Shown in pieces: positions 48,301 through 57,735 of a DNA stretch of 64,000 nt. This DNA is from Schistocerca nitens (Eukaryota; Arthropoda; Insecta; Orthoptera; Acrididae), in contig NC_064622.1 of NCBI RefSeq assembly GCF_023898315.1, positions 352,389,234 through 352,453,233 of the forward strand. The letters run 5' to 3'. Position numbers and translations under genes: made by a program. The notes beneath the pieces are model-generated. The model was not told the DNA's origin and did not search any database. It worked only from the letters and a program-made list of their open reading frames with translations. Every line of letters begins with the position of its first letter. The first letter of the stretch is position 1.

Positions 48301-51300
48301 CCGCACACGTGATCTGGAACAAAGAAGTTCCTGCAGCATTTTCGATGCCAAGTGTTTTGACCACCTACCGTAAATCCCGGACTTCGCTTTCATCTTTTAT
48401 CTCACATGAACCTCTGGCTCTAGGGACGACATTTTGGGGCAGAAACTACAGGCAGAGAACTGGTGGAAAGCACGGGCGGCTGCCTTCTAAGACGAGGGTA
48501 CTGACCAGTTGCTACAACGCTATGCCAAATATCTAAGGCGGAAATTCGTGGTAAGGACCAAGGGACCAAACTGCTGAGGTCATCGGTACCTAGCCTTACT
48601 CACTATTTAATATTAAACCAACTTACGCTAAGGCCAACACACACACCCATGCCCGTGGGAGGACTCGAACCTCCGACGAGGGGAGCCACGCGAACCGTGA
48701 CAAGAACCCCAGACCGTACGGCTACCCCGCGCGGCTTATCTAAGTCGGAGCGGCAACTATGTAGAGAAGTAGTGGAAGGTGTAGCTAAATGTTGCAAATA
48801 AAGCATTTTTGATTTTTGTTGTGGTTTTTATTACGCGACCAATCGGACCTTGAAAAAAAATAGCGTTTGTATTTCCGGAAGAATCATCATCAGGAAGAAG
48901 AGAATAGCAGGAAGTTTATGCGCCCGTTGCAAGAGTTTTGTGTTCCTTGTCTGGAGTATGAGAACAACTACGACGTATGTTTTACAACAGAAAGCGTGAC
49001 ACTTGTAGCTACCAACTGCAGTTAAACTTCGTAGAATTATCTTGCGTTAAAACTGCTCCAGTCAACAAGAATTATCTTCCTACATTATTGCGAGTCCCAT
49101 CTATTGTATTCGTAATGACAGGTAAGGTAAATGAAAATACCTCCCTCTAGTAGATACCCCAATACAGAATCTCTCTGCCGACCGGTGTGACCGAGCGATT
49201 CTAGACGCTTCAGTCTGGAAACGCGCGACCGCTACGGTCGCAGGTTCGAATCCTGCCTCGGACATGGATGTGTGTGATGTCCTTAGGTTAGTTCGGTTTA
49301 AGTAGTTCTAAGTTTTAGAGGAGTGATGACCTCAGATGTTAAGTCCCAAAGTGCTCAGAGCCATTTGAACCAGACTCTCTGTAGAGAATCGTCTGCTGAC
49401 AGTTTTAAAGAGCAGTCGACGACCTCCACAAAACGACTCGTTTACAACAGCAGCTGTAACATTAGTTTTAAGTTACTGTCGATGCTTTCACATTTTTGAT
49501 CTAGTGTTTATTTGTCCTCATATAGTTCAAATGGCCCTGAGCACTATGGGACTTACCATCTCAGATCATCAGTGCCCTAGACTTAGAACTACTTAAACAT
49601 AACTAACCTAAGGACATCACACCCATCCATGCCCGAGGCAGGATTCGAACCTGCGACCGTAACAGCAGCGCCTAGAACCGCTCGGCCACAGCGGTAGACT
49701 TATTTGTCCTCACAACATATTTTATTTACTAGTGGAAAATGTGGAACTGGCTAACAGCTTCTGAAAATGAAGCAACCCATTATCGACTCCAGACTGTACG
49801 AGAGTGTAGCAGAAGTCGACTCACGCCTCTGAACGGGAAGTTGGAGCCCCAGTTGACGTCGCTGCCCGCCCCGTTGTCGGCGACGAACACTATGATGGAG
49901 TTGTTGAGCATGTCGCGCTCGTGGAGGGCTGTCACCACACGCCCCACCGACTCGTCCATCTTCGCCATCACCGCTGTCAACACAAGAACACTCCCACTTA
50001 TTATACCATAATTTACAGACCGTGGTGTATAACAATATCTGAGTCATATTAATACCATAAGCTACGAACAAGACGCTGAAGTGCCACTTGGGACACTAAA
50101 TGTTCCATCCCAGCATCACCTCACTGTTGGTGGAAGTGTTCATAGGAAGACGGAAAGCAGTAACAGAGCTCACCTGCGAGTATGCGGCGGTCGGGGTGCG
50201 AGATGTAGGAGAAGCTGTTGATGAGGTCCTGCGGGGCGTTGATGAGCTGCGAGTGGTCCCCGGGGTGGCAGGCGAGGTGCGCGAAGTAGAGGAACAGCGG
50301 CCGCTCCGTGTCGTGCTCCCGGATCAGCCGCTCCGCCTCATCGGTGAACACGTCCGTCGCGTACTTGCCGTTGTACTGCCACGCCGTCGTCAGGTTCTCG
50401 CGCAGGTCGTACCCGTGGGCTCCCTGCCAGGTAAAACGTAATACTCAGCCGTTACATGATTTTCTATCGAAAAAGCTCTAGCTCTTATTACACCTCGTAC
50501 AGTACGTAACAAGAGTAGTCTCTCTTCAAAAGGACATATACTGAACAGCAACAACCTAATTTATTGTAATGCGAAATGCGACAATCTAATCCTCATTTTC
50601 ATCACCTAAAGAAGCACTAAATCAGTACGTGCCCATAAATGATAATCACCAAATCTTCTGAACCCCCAGGTGAGTTACTACAAAATCCACGGAACGTTTT
50701 GTATCTTCAGTTCATACAGTGGCGTCGTAGTTGTTCATTCATTTAAGACAGGTAAGATGGGTCATTCAAAGACGATATGTGGAGCGTGGAACTTGTAGTC
50801 TGCAACTTTTTGGAGATATTCGACCCTTTTCAGACAAACGTGGCACATATATACCGGAAATGCTTGATCAGATGCATTGACGGTAGTTGTGGAGTAAAGA
50901 ATGGCTCCTCGGGGCAGTCAGGAAGTCACCTTTTTCCTCTGAAGTGAATATTCTGTTACAAGGCTGGTGGTAAGTTACTGCAGACTGTCATATCTCCTAC
51001 CTATCTAGAGTAGTATTACAAAGCTATGTGCAATGGTATCAACTCGTCAAATGAGCAGTATAGAGGTCAACTGAAAACATAGACTTCTTTCTGGGAAATT
51101 GCTGTGCATCAAATAAATAAGAGCATACATAGTACGTCAGTGCGACTAACTCTAGAGCATTGTGCCATTATGTAACAACAGAGACTGGAAATAATTCAAC
51201 AACAGATGATAAGACTTTAATACGATTGATAGATAAGGGATATACAGACGGAATTTAATGCGGGTATTTGAAGGAAGGTGACGTAGCTTACCAAATGAGT

Positions 51301-54300
51301 AAATTTAGGGAACAGGTGTTGAGCAACATTTGGCGCAGTTCATTGTCGTATAACCTGAATAAAGATCACGAGAGTAACATCAGAGATACTACAATAATAC
51401 TGTGATATATGAACAGTTTCTTTTCCCTCACAGGAACTTGTTATGTTGGTACGACTTTGTTTCCACTATGCTCAGTACAGTAGTTTCCGCGGTACATAAC
51501 GTTGCAGTGGGGTACAGGTTTTCTGGGAATTATCTTGGTACAGATACATGCTGTACCAGATAAGGATGTCAACGACGTGTTTTCTACACTGCTGGCAGGC
51601 TCCGCTGTAAATGTTGTCTCATGACAGGGTTTGAAGCACAGATATTTCTACACGGTGATTTATGTAATGCTCCATATGTTTGTGATATGCAGGTTGGTCC
51701 TCTTAAACGTGTCAGCGCAAATACCTCTGGAACAGCTATAGACACTGAAAACAAACTTTCACGATCATGGGTGGAAGGCAAGGGGCTCACGAAAGTAAAT
51801 GGTGTGAGACATTCTAAAACGTAAGCAGCTATTATCTTCAACGTAAACTTACACTTTTTTAAAAAAAAGGGTGCCCCATGTCATTTCTTACGCAATCGAT
51901 AATTTGAAAAATCATAAAAAGAATGGTCTTGATTGCAACGTAATACGTCAATTACATAACGAGAAATTGCAAAACGAAGATTATGTTTGAAATAAACGAA
52001 ACGCGAGGCTATTGCACATCCCGAGATGCAAGCGTGAACCCCACGTTGGTCGTAATCATGACGTTCTACGATGCAACATTCTAGTATTGTAGTAGCGATA
52101 AATAAAGTATGAACCAACAAAACCTGTCTTTATTTTTCATCGCGGGTGATGGGACCTCTATATTGTTTCCAGTCAATTTAATAAGCAGTGTAAATAGCAA
52201 TATGTACAGCGTTTGTTGCCTCGTAGTACGTTGATCACATCGCGATTACGAGCAATGTGGAGTTCACGTTTGCATCTCGGAATGTCCAACAGCGGTCAGT
52301 TTTGTTCATTTCAAACATCAATTTCCCTTTGGAATTTCTCAGGATGTAATTCACGTATTGCGCTGCAACAAAAGCCGTTCTTTTTGTGATTTTTTATGTT
52401 ATTGATTCTATAAGAAACAGTATGGAATGTCCATTAAATAAACATAAGTTTACGTTGACAATAATATTAGTTGACGTTTTAGAATAAGTCGGTTTTCAAT
52501 ATCTATAGTTGTTCCAGAGATATTTTTGCTGAAACATTTAACTGGGCACCCAATAGGTTGACGCCAATATATACTTGTTTTATTTTAAAAGATGACTATG
52601 TTTTCATACGACATAGATTGGGAACACCAAATGAACGTGTGGTGTTGACAACCACTCTGAAAATTTTGAGGCAGGCACAGGTGTACCTTTATGTTCATCT
52701 CATATATAGCCACTTGGGAAACTGTAACAAGGCACAAATTAAAAATTTACAAGAGTGAAGGCATTCTTAATAAAGCTGCAAGTAAAATTTCTTGAGACTT
52801 TATGAGATGATTAAGCCATAGAGATCAATCTCTTGGTCACAGTCTCTTGATACTGATGACTTCTTTTGATCTTGCAGTCATCATCAAATTCAATGAATAT
52901 AGCAACGATGTAAACACGCATAGTCAGTACTGCATGTCATTGTTGTAATCGTTGAATGATATGATGACTCCAAAACTGAATCTGGCTATAGAGTTTAATG
53001 AAGTAATTAGTCACCAAGATATTGATTACTATAATTTAATGCTTTTACACTGACTACCGACCCCTCTGCAGGTCCTAGGGAATTTGTGAGATGAACTGAA
53101 GCGCAGAAAAGAAGCCGACTGGTTACCTGGTCTGCAAATATGTAGTCGTAGTAGCCGACGCCGGCGTTCCAGTAGCCGAGGTGGGAGTCGAACCCGCGGT
53201 AGGTGGGCGTGTAGGCCTTGGAGTAGTGGCCCAGGTGCCACTTTCCGATGGCCCTGGTGACATAGCCCAGGTCCTTGAGGTACTGCGGCAGGATCTTGCC
53301 CTCGGGCAGCGCGTGCACCTCGTCCCCCAGGATAACGTGGCCCTGCATGCCTGCAACAATACGAGGGATCCATTAGTCACAGCGCGCACACATGTAGAGG
53401 GTACATGTGTGGAGTAACACATCTGCTGGGAACGAGAAAACATTTTGTCACCGAAGTGATGTAGGAAAACGGGTTTCAATGGGCAAATATCGTCGTCAGT
53501 TACTGGCGAGATCGAAAGAAGGAGGTAGCTTACAATTTTGCTTCCCACTGAAGCAGAGGTATTAAAAATTGGAAACCAGTTCTCAGTGGTCAAGAATGGC
53601 GACTGATATCTCGAAGGGTCTAGTTCAAAGAACAATGCTGTGAGAAATGACAGGTGATCCAAGTCAGATGGCCGTTAAGGGTCTGGAAGCCGTTTCTGAT
53701 CAACACGAGTTCTGTTGCTGGACACAATAGTGTAAAATATTTACACATGAGATTTTGTCTCGAAAATTCGAGGATTGGAACTTTAGCAGTGGATCTATGT
53801 GTTTACAACTTATGTTTCAAAGTTGTATTGGCCTTCAGAGTAGTATTGTGTATAACCCGTTGCCAGCGATTTGGAAGACGTAGGATATACTTGGCAGCGC
53901 TAGTTGTGTTTATAGTTCGAGTGGAGCGCTCTATTGCTCAACGAATTTATGTAACAATTCTAAAACGAATGCCATGAAGTGCATTCTTCAATTTAGGAAT
54001 CAAAATGAAGTCACAAGGGCTTAAGTCCTGGGAGTGTGGTGGTGGTAGAGCACATCCCAGATCTAACAGATCAATTACAACTTGCACCATATGCATCAAA
54101 GCATTATCCTGTAAAATGATGGTCGGGTCCTGCAGTAAGTGCCGTCACTTCTTTCTCTCAGGTGGTCGGAGGCTGTGTCGCAAAACTGATCAGCCAAGAG
54201 AAAGAAGCGGAGACACTTCCTGCAGGAACCGCCCATCATTTTGCAGGACAATGCTCTGGCGCATATGGTGCAAGTTGTAACTGGTTTGTTCAGTCTACGG

Positions 54301-57300
54301 GGCTGGAAAGTACAGTACCATCTATCACACTGCCCAGAATTAAGCTCTTGTGACTTCAGCTTGAATCGTAAACTGAAGGAAGCACTTCATGGTATTCCCT
54401 TCAAAACTACTGCAGGGATTCGTCAGGGAACAGACCGCTCCACTCGAACTATAAACACAACTAGCGCTGCGAAGGATATTCGGCCGTTGTGGCCGAGTGG
54501 TTGCAAGCCCTTCAGTCTAGAACCGCGCGACCGCTGCGGTCGCAGGTTTGAATCTTGCCTCGGGCATGGATGTGTGTGATGTCCTTAGGTTACTTAAGTT
54601 TAAGTAGTTCTAAATTCTATGGGACTGATGACATCAGATATTAAGTCCGATAGTACTCAGAGCCATTTGAACCATTTGCTAAGGATATTCCACGACTTCC
54701 ACAATGGGAAACACGTATCTACTTTGTATAAGTTGTAAATAAATAGTTGTCACTATCATAGTTGCAATCTTTGTGTGTCTAAACGCCAACATTTTTAACT
54801 TACGTTTGATTATATTTGGCCAATGTACTGCGATATTCTTTCCCGATCAGGTATACAAATATACAAGGATAAGTTTTTAATGTTTTATTCCGGGTTTTCA
54901 GTTCGTACGTAGTGTGAACAGTGTCCGTCGTCAACTAAGAGGTTGTTTGAAAAATTGTAGACAGAAAACGTTTGCGTTTTGAGCCTGGATTTGAAAGTGA
55001 TGACAGATGTAAAAGGAAGACCACTCGGCTGTAAGACCGGGATTCCTACTGATTTAATGCAGCAGTAAAGCAACTTCAAACGTGAAGTGTATTAACCTAC
55101 AGTTTGAGAGCTGCACTGCAACGAAAAAGGAGGAACGAAAACTTGTGCAGGTATTATCAGAAGAAACCATGCACAAAGGAAGTTAGAAAGTTGGTGAAGG
55201 ATTTCTATGTATACGTTGTACTCACGAGCCGTTATGACGAAGAAGTGCTAATTCCGAGCTGACGTCAGACTCACCCAGCCGGACGGGATACTTCCCGGTC
55301 ATGATGGCCGACCGGGACGGCGTGCAGACTGGCTGCACGTAGTGGCCGTTGAGGATCACCCCGTAGTACGCCAGGGCGTCGATGTTGGGCGTGGGCACCT
55401 GGTCCGAGCCGTGGAAGCTCACGTCGTTCCAGCCCTGCAACACGTTTTGCTACGTCACACACATTCTTCGGCTCAATACCACTCGTCTTCACTAGCTGCT
55501 TGGGCCTATTCCCCAAACGTAATAAATTTTCGTTTAGAGACTGAAAACAGTGTATTGTTGAACAAAATATCACAAAATAAAAAGACAAGTTCTCATCGAT
55601 ACTATTACTACACGTTTTAGACGTGACACGTTTGAATGAACTAATCTCCATTGACTGCTTCCATTGCCTAAAAAAATGAAATGAATACTTACGCACATAC
55701 GGAAAAAATATAACTTATAATTTTACAAGATTTTGGTAGATTTCTTTCCCTATCCTCTCTGATCTGAAACTCAACTTCATTTGTTACATTTATTTCAAAA
55801 GCCTTTGTAAGACCTATTTTTGGATGGTGCAGGTCGTTTCTTAGTCCAGTTGTTCAACTGTTTAGTTTTAATTTCTTGACATTAATTTCCTCGGTATACA
55901 TAGCATCATTTTGCTTTTGAGTTTTAAAATATGAGAATAGTGTACTTAATTGTTGAATTATATTCATGAACAGTTCTTTTAGCAGGATTTTACTTTCCTC
56001 TGTGTTGCTTATTACTCTTCCGTTTTCCTACTCTTTTCCCTATTACTCGAATATGTATTAGATACCTGATTTACGTTGCCGTTCCGTTTCAGTCATCAAT
56101 TTTCTTACAACCTTTCTCAAGAAAAGCAGACCTTAGGAAGTCATTCAGGTTTTTATATCAGTTCTGGAATTCTTTTGCACTTGATTGGAACTGTACTGTG
56201 TTCAGATCACTGCATAGATCGTTATATGTTACCCCTCTTCTCTATAACTTTTCTAATTACTGTTGCCTCATTCCCCTTGCAAGTAATTTTTATTTAATTT
56301 CTCAACTGTAAAGTACAAGTCTATGTCTAAGTTTGCGGCTTATTATCGCTCAACCTGATGATTCGACTGCAAAACGTGAGGGCTATTCGCAAAGCAAGGT
56401 CCGATCGGTTGCGAAATGGAAACCACAGTGAAAAATCCGATGAACCTTTGAATAGCTTTGTTGGGCAGTGTCTCCAGTATGTTCGTCGATTACGTCACGT
56501 CGCTGATTTCACTTCTGAGCGCACAGTGAGCACGTAAATACGCCTAGAACAACAATGTCTCTAGCCAAGTTTGAGTGCCTGTAACAAGTTTCACCTGATT
56601 TCGTGCCGTTCACACGACGTAATTGTCATGCACTTCCTTGTTCGTGACAATTCTCGCCCACATACTGCAGAGCCAATGAGAACGCTCCTACAGCGTTTTC
56701 TATGGAAGGTGTTTGATCATTCACCATACAGCCTAGACTTGGCTCCCGCTGATTTTTGTCTCTGTTCACGTGAACGTCTGGCTAAGACGGTAACATTTTG
56801 GCACAGACAACGAGCTGTAGAGTAGCTTAGAGAATTGGCGGAAGGCACAGGCGGCTGCCTTCTATGACGATAGTATTGAAGCGTTTGTACAATGCTACGA
56901 CAAATGTCTCAGTCGGAGCGGTGACGATGTAGAGAAGTAGCTGGAAGGTGCACTACCTGTTGTAAGTAAAAAATTTTAGATTTTCCTTGTGGATTTCGCG
57001 GCCGAGCCGACCTTCCTTTCCGAACAACCCTCGTAGGGACGACTATTCAGTATCCTATGAACACGTGCAATTATGATGAGAGTTGACCCCTGACACAGAT
57101 CCCAGCAGTGAGCCAACCTTGTTACTCGGAATGTAGAGAAGGTACGACTGAGTAGTAGATATCAGTCACTTCGAAACACTAGTTTTAATTGATTCTCTCC
57201 TTTGTAATATCATAGGCTTTGTCACTCATGCAGTGAAGATTGCTGGACGAGCCAATTACACCAACCAGCAGCTGGAGAATCTATAATGAACTGTAAACTC

Positions 57301-57720
57301 TGCACATGCTGATGGTGAAATCATGGCTCCCATGAAATGAAGTCATTGTGCCAAATAATGTAAAGTTGCCTTGGAGTTAAATTTCTCTCTTACAAACGTA
57401 TAACACATACTGCAATGAGAAGCAATGAAGTTAGAGACTTTATATCATCAAAAAGTTGTAACATGCTATCTGGTGTCTCGTAATTCTGCAACAAATTGAT
57501 GTCGGCAGCTCAAGCCCTATAACTGACGTATCTGTCCGATGTTTCCTTATGAAATCCTAAGAAACAAGGATGTATAATACTATTTGCCCAGTTGACGGCA
57601 GGACAGGACGGCACTCACCATGTCGTCGGCGACGATGAAGACGATGTTGGGCGGCTTGGCCTCTGCCTGCCCCACGGTGGCCACCAGCCACACACTCGCC
57701 ACCACCAGCAGCAGTCGCAT
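41881..57720 (-). CDS. ARSB-like: Arylsulfatase B-like gene, eight coding exons
   Basis: Spliced coding region: 57720-57619, 55434-55275, 53350-53127, 50423-50174, 49973-49825, 46296-46161, 44003-43845, 42359-41881. It totals 1659 nt, 552 residues plus TAG, close to the roughly 530 of vertebrate ARSB. Seen: signal peptide (about 1-21), Asp32-Asp33, sulfatase signature [11 protein letters not shown] with the Cys71 that would become formylglycine, GKWHLG at 123-128, His215, Asp278-Asn279, Lys297, several N-X-S/T sites, and a Cys-containing C-terminal domain. Known of the family: these residues bind calcium and the sulfate ester; ARSB removes 4-sulfate from N-acetylgalactosamine in dermatan and chondroitin sulfate in lysosomes. 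Inferred: a secreted or lysosomal glycosaminoglycan sulfatase. All introns are GT-AG with matching phases. Exact substrate is not shown by sequence; another 4-sulfatase paralogue is possible. Confidence 0.93.
42360..43844 (-). other. Sulfatase intron 7
   Basis: 1485 bp, GTGAGT...CAG. Contains a SINE at 43118-43336; otherwise AT-rich with nothing recognised. Confidence 0.85.
43118..43336 (+). mobile_element. SINE with a different tRNA-like head
   Basis: Head GCAGCTCGTGGTCGTGCGG and a strong B box GGGTTCGATTCCCGGC, joined to the same body as the common SINE (GTGTGATGTCCTTAGG to GAGCCATTTGAAC). Duplication CACTAACGATT / CACTAACAATT at 43107-43117 and 43337-43347. Confidence 0.88.
43845..44003 (-). 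CDS. ARSB-like: ARSB-like coding exon 7
   Basis: Residues 341-393 plus one base. Reads [17 protein letters not shown], then [12 protein letters not shown] and [13 protein letters not shown], matching the conserved C-terminal part of the catalytic domain (the L-D-G-x-D/N-x-W and W-K-L blocks). Asn343 lies in an N-A-S sequon. Acceptor TCACAG, donor GTGAGT. Confidence 0.92.
44371..46005 (-). mobile_element. Decayed Tc1-like element in intron 6
   Basis: Possible ends are CACTCCTTGACGGAAAG near 44374 and the complement of TTTTTTGTCAGGCAGTG near 46005. Minus-strand translation gives VVFSDE-less fragments such as [17 protein letters not shown] preceded by Gln-Val instead of Gln-Asp, and MASKIPRP in place of ARSPDLP. 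The catalytic Asp is lost and frames are broken. A tRNA-like dimer (45300-45788) sits inside it. Confidence 0.6.
45300..45802 (-). repeat. Tandem pair of tRNA-like repeats
   Basis: A 301-bp unit (45300-45600) is followed by a second, shortened copy (45601-45788). Each has, on the minus strand, a tRNA-like core: TAGCTCAGATGGTAGAGC (A box) and GAGTTCGAGTCTC (B box). The two cores differ at few sites (for example AACTGCTC against AAGTGCTC). The first unit contains ACATGGCTTAGCCACAG (45570-45586), and the complement of exactly that 17-mer ends the second copy (45786-45802). Confidence 0.85.
46161..46296 (-). CDS. ARSB-like: ARSB-like coding exon 6
   Basis: Residues 296-340 plus one base. Found by translating between the splice sites, because the longest open frame here is a different one. 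It starts [16 protein letters not shown], matching the family K-x-S-L-W-E-G-G-V-R-G block with Lys297 as the expected sulfate-binding Lys, and ends [14 protein letters not shown]. Acceptor TTGCAG, donor GTACGT. The family usually has Gly-Gly-Val-Arg where this has Gly-Ala-Val-His. Confidence 0.9.
47839..48860 (+). mobile_element. Deleted mariner in intron 5, with SINE
   Basis: Terminal parts TTTTTCATGGTCCTATCGGTCGC and the complement of GCGACCAATCGGACCTTGAAA are inverted repeats. The interior matches the mariner at 56376-57035, including the shared stretch TGAGCGCGTAAAAATACCTAGAAC and the end ACTATGTAGAGAAGTAG-TGGAAGGTG. The coding region is full of stops; a SINE interrupts its 3' part. Confidence 0.7.
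48538..48736 (-). mobile_element. SINE with fifth head type, in mariner
   Basis: Minus strand: head GCCGCGCGGGGTAGCCGTAC, B box GAGGTTCGAGTCCTCCC, body GGTACCGATGACCTCAGCAG and GGTCCCTTGGTCC. Duplication TATCTAAG at 48530-48537 and 48737-48744. Confidence 0.88.
49178..49371 (+). mobile_element. Common SINE in intron 5
   Basis: Head GCCGACCGGTGTGACCGAGCG, B box GGTTCGAATCCTGCC and standard body to GAGCCATTTGAACC. A short diverged duplication (CTCTCTG) flanks it. Confidence 0.88.
49521..49699 (-). mobile_element. Common SINE (minus) beside exon 5
   Basis: Slightly shortened head (CGACTGCGGTTCC region lost). Duplication TTATTTGTCCTCA at 49508-49520 and 49700-49712. It lies only about 125 bp from the exon 5 donor side. 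Confidence 0.9.
49825..49973 (-). CDS. ARSB-like: ARSB-like coding exon 5
   Basis: Residues 246-295. Contains the MDESVGRVV helix and the [11 protein letters not shown] strand whose Asp278-Asn279 match the second pair of calcium ligands. Asn269 is in an N-N-S sequon. It ends FPFRG at a GTGAGT donor, phase 0. Confidence 0.92.
50174..50423 (-). CDS. ARSB-like: ARSB-like coding exon 4
   Basis: Residues 163-245 plus one base. Carries YDLREN with a possible N-glycosylation site at Asn172, the [14 protein letters not shown] helix, and [13 protein letters not shown] with His215 at the place of the conserved substrate-binding His. Acceptor CTGGCAG, donor GTGAGC, phase 1 end. It is separated from exon 5 by only a 200-bp intron, the shortest in the gene. 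Confidence 0.92.
50424..53126 (-). other. Sulfatase intron 3
   Basis: 2703 bp. Contains a large imperfect inverted repeat (51685-52560); the rest is unrecognised. Confidence 0.85.
51685..52560. repeat. Large imperfect inverted repeat (foldback)
   Basis: The left arm (about 51685-52110) and right arm (about 52195-52560) are inverted copies: CCTCTGGAACAGCTATAGA against CTCTGGAACAACTATAGA, TTCAACGTAAACTTA, TTGCAACGTAATACGT against TTGCAGCGCAATACGT, CCGAGATGCAAGCGTGAACCCC against CCGAGATGCAAACGTGAACTCC. Arms differ at perhaps a fifth of sites. No transposase frame seen. Confidence 0.85.
53127..53350 (-). CDS. ARSB-like: ARSB-like coding exon 3
   Basis: Residues 88-162. Contains the second sulfatase signature [10 protein letters not shown] (Lys124 and His126 are the expected active-site residues) and the [10 protein letters not shown] segment typical of ARSB and ARSI/ARSJ-type sulfatases. 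Acceptor TTGCAG, donor GTAACC, phase 0 end. Exon GC content is clearly higher than the flanking introns. Confidence 0.93.
53620..54135 (-). pseudogene. Mariner transposase C-terminal fragment (minus)
   Basis: Minus strand, from 54135 down: [19 protein letters not shown] (catalytic Asp), [17 protein letters not shown] (final Asp), [27 protein letters not shown]. It is a diverged copy of the neighbouring plus-strand fragment. Confidence 0.8.
54200..54770 (+). pseudogene. Mariner transposase C-terminal fragment (plus), SINE-split
   Basis: Plus strand: [53 protein letters not shown], then a SINE (54482-54680), then PRLPQWE. I count 34 residues between the two Asp residues, the DD34D spacing of mariner. 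The first part of the transposase is absent. Confidence 0.82.
54482..54680 (+). mobile_element. Common SINE inside the mariner fragment
   Basis: Head GGCCGTTGTGGCCGAGTGG, B box GGTTTGAATCTTGCC and standard body. Duplication AAGGATATTC at 54472-54481 and 54681-54690. Confidence 0.92.
55275..55434 (-). CDS. ARSB-like: ARSB-like coding exon 2
   Basis: Residues 35-87 plus the first base of 88. It begins GWNDVSFHG, continuing the DD-x-GW-x-D sulfatase start, and holds the first signature [13 protein letters not shown]. Cys71 is the expected formylglycine precursor and Arg75 the conserved Arg. Acceptor TTGCAG and donor GTGAGT are visible; phase 1 end. Confidence 0.93.
55435..57618 (-). other. Sulfatase intron 1
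   Basis: 2184 bp. Contains an internally deleted mariner; otherwise AT-rich and unrecognised. Confidence 0.85.
56376..57035 (+). mobile_element. Internally deleted mariner in intron 1
   Basis: About 660 bp with ends GAGGGCTATTCGCAAAGCAA and the complement of TTCCGAACAACCCTC. Near 56608 the sequence jumps to the C-terminal half: [12 protein letters not shown] (Asp) and [12 protein letters not shown] (Asp) with 34 residues between, DD34D. The middle of the gene is missing. Confidence 0.82.
57619..57720 (-). CDS. ARSB-like: ARSB-like coding exon 1
   Basis: Residues 1-34. The ATG at 57720 is followed by Leu/Val-rich sequence ending near AEA, a good signal peptide, then [12 protein letters not shown], the first sulfatase strand with two metal-binding Asp residues (32, 33). 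The donor GTGAGT follows the ATG codon for Met34 (phase 0). The frame is open upstream to an earlier ATG at 57798, but a pyrimidine-flanked AG ending at 57736 could be an acceptor for a 5' UTR exon, so I prefer the start that gives the signal peptide directly. Confidence 0.9.
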
Positions 57721-57735
57721 CCTCCCCAGAAGTCT

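Larger units (their letters stand above)
46297..49824 (-). other. Sulfatase intron 5
   Basis: 3528 bp, the longest intron. Contains a deleted mariner with its own SINE (47839-48860) and two further SINEs. 46300-47838 is otherwise unrecognised AT-rich sequence. Confidence 0.85.
53351..55274 (-). other. Sulfatase intron 2
   Basis: 1924 bp. Contains two mariner C-terminal fragments in opposite orientation and a SINE. Confidence 0.85.
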
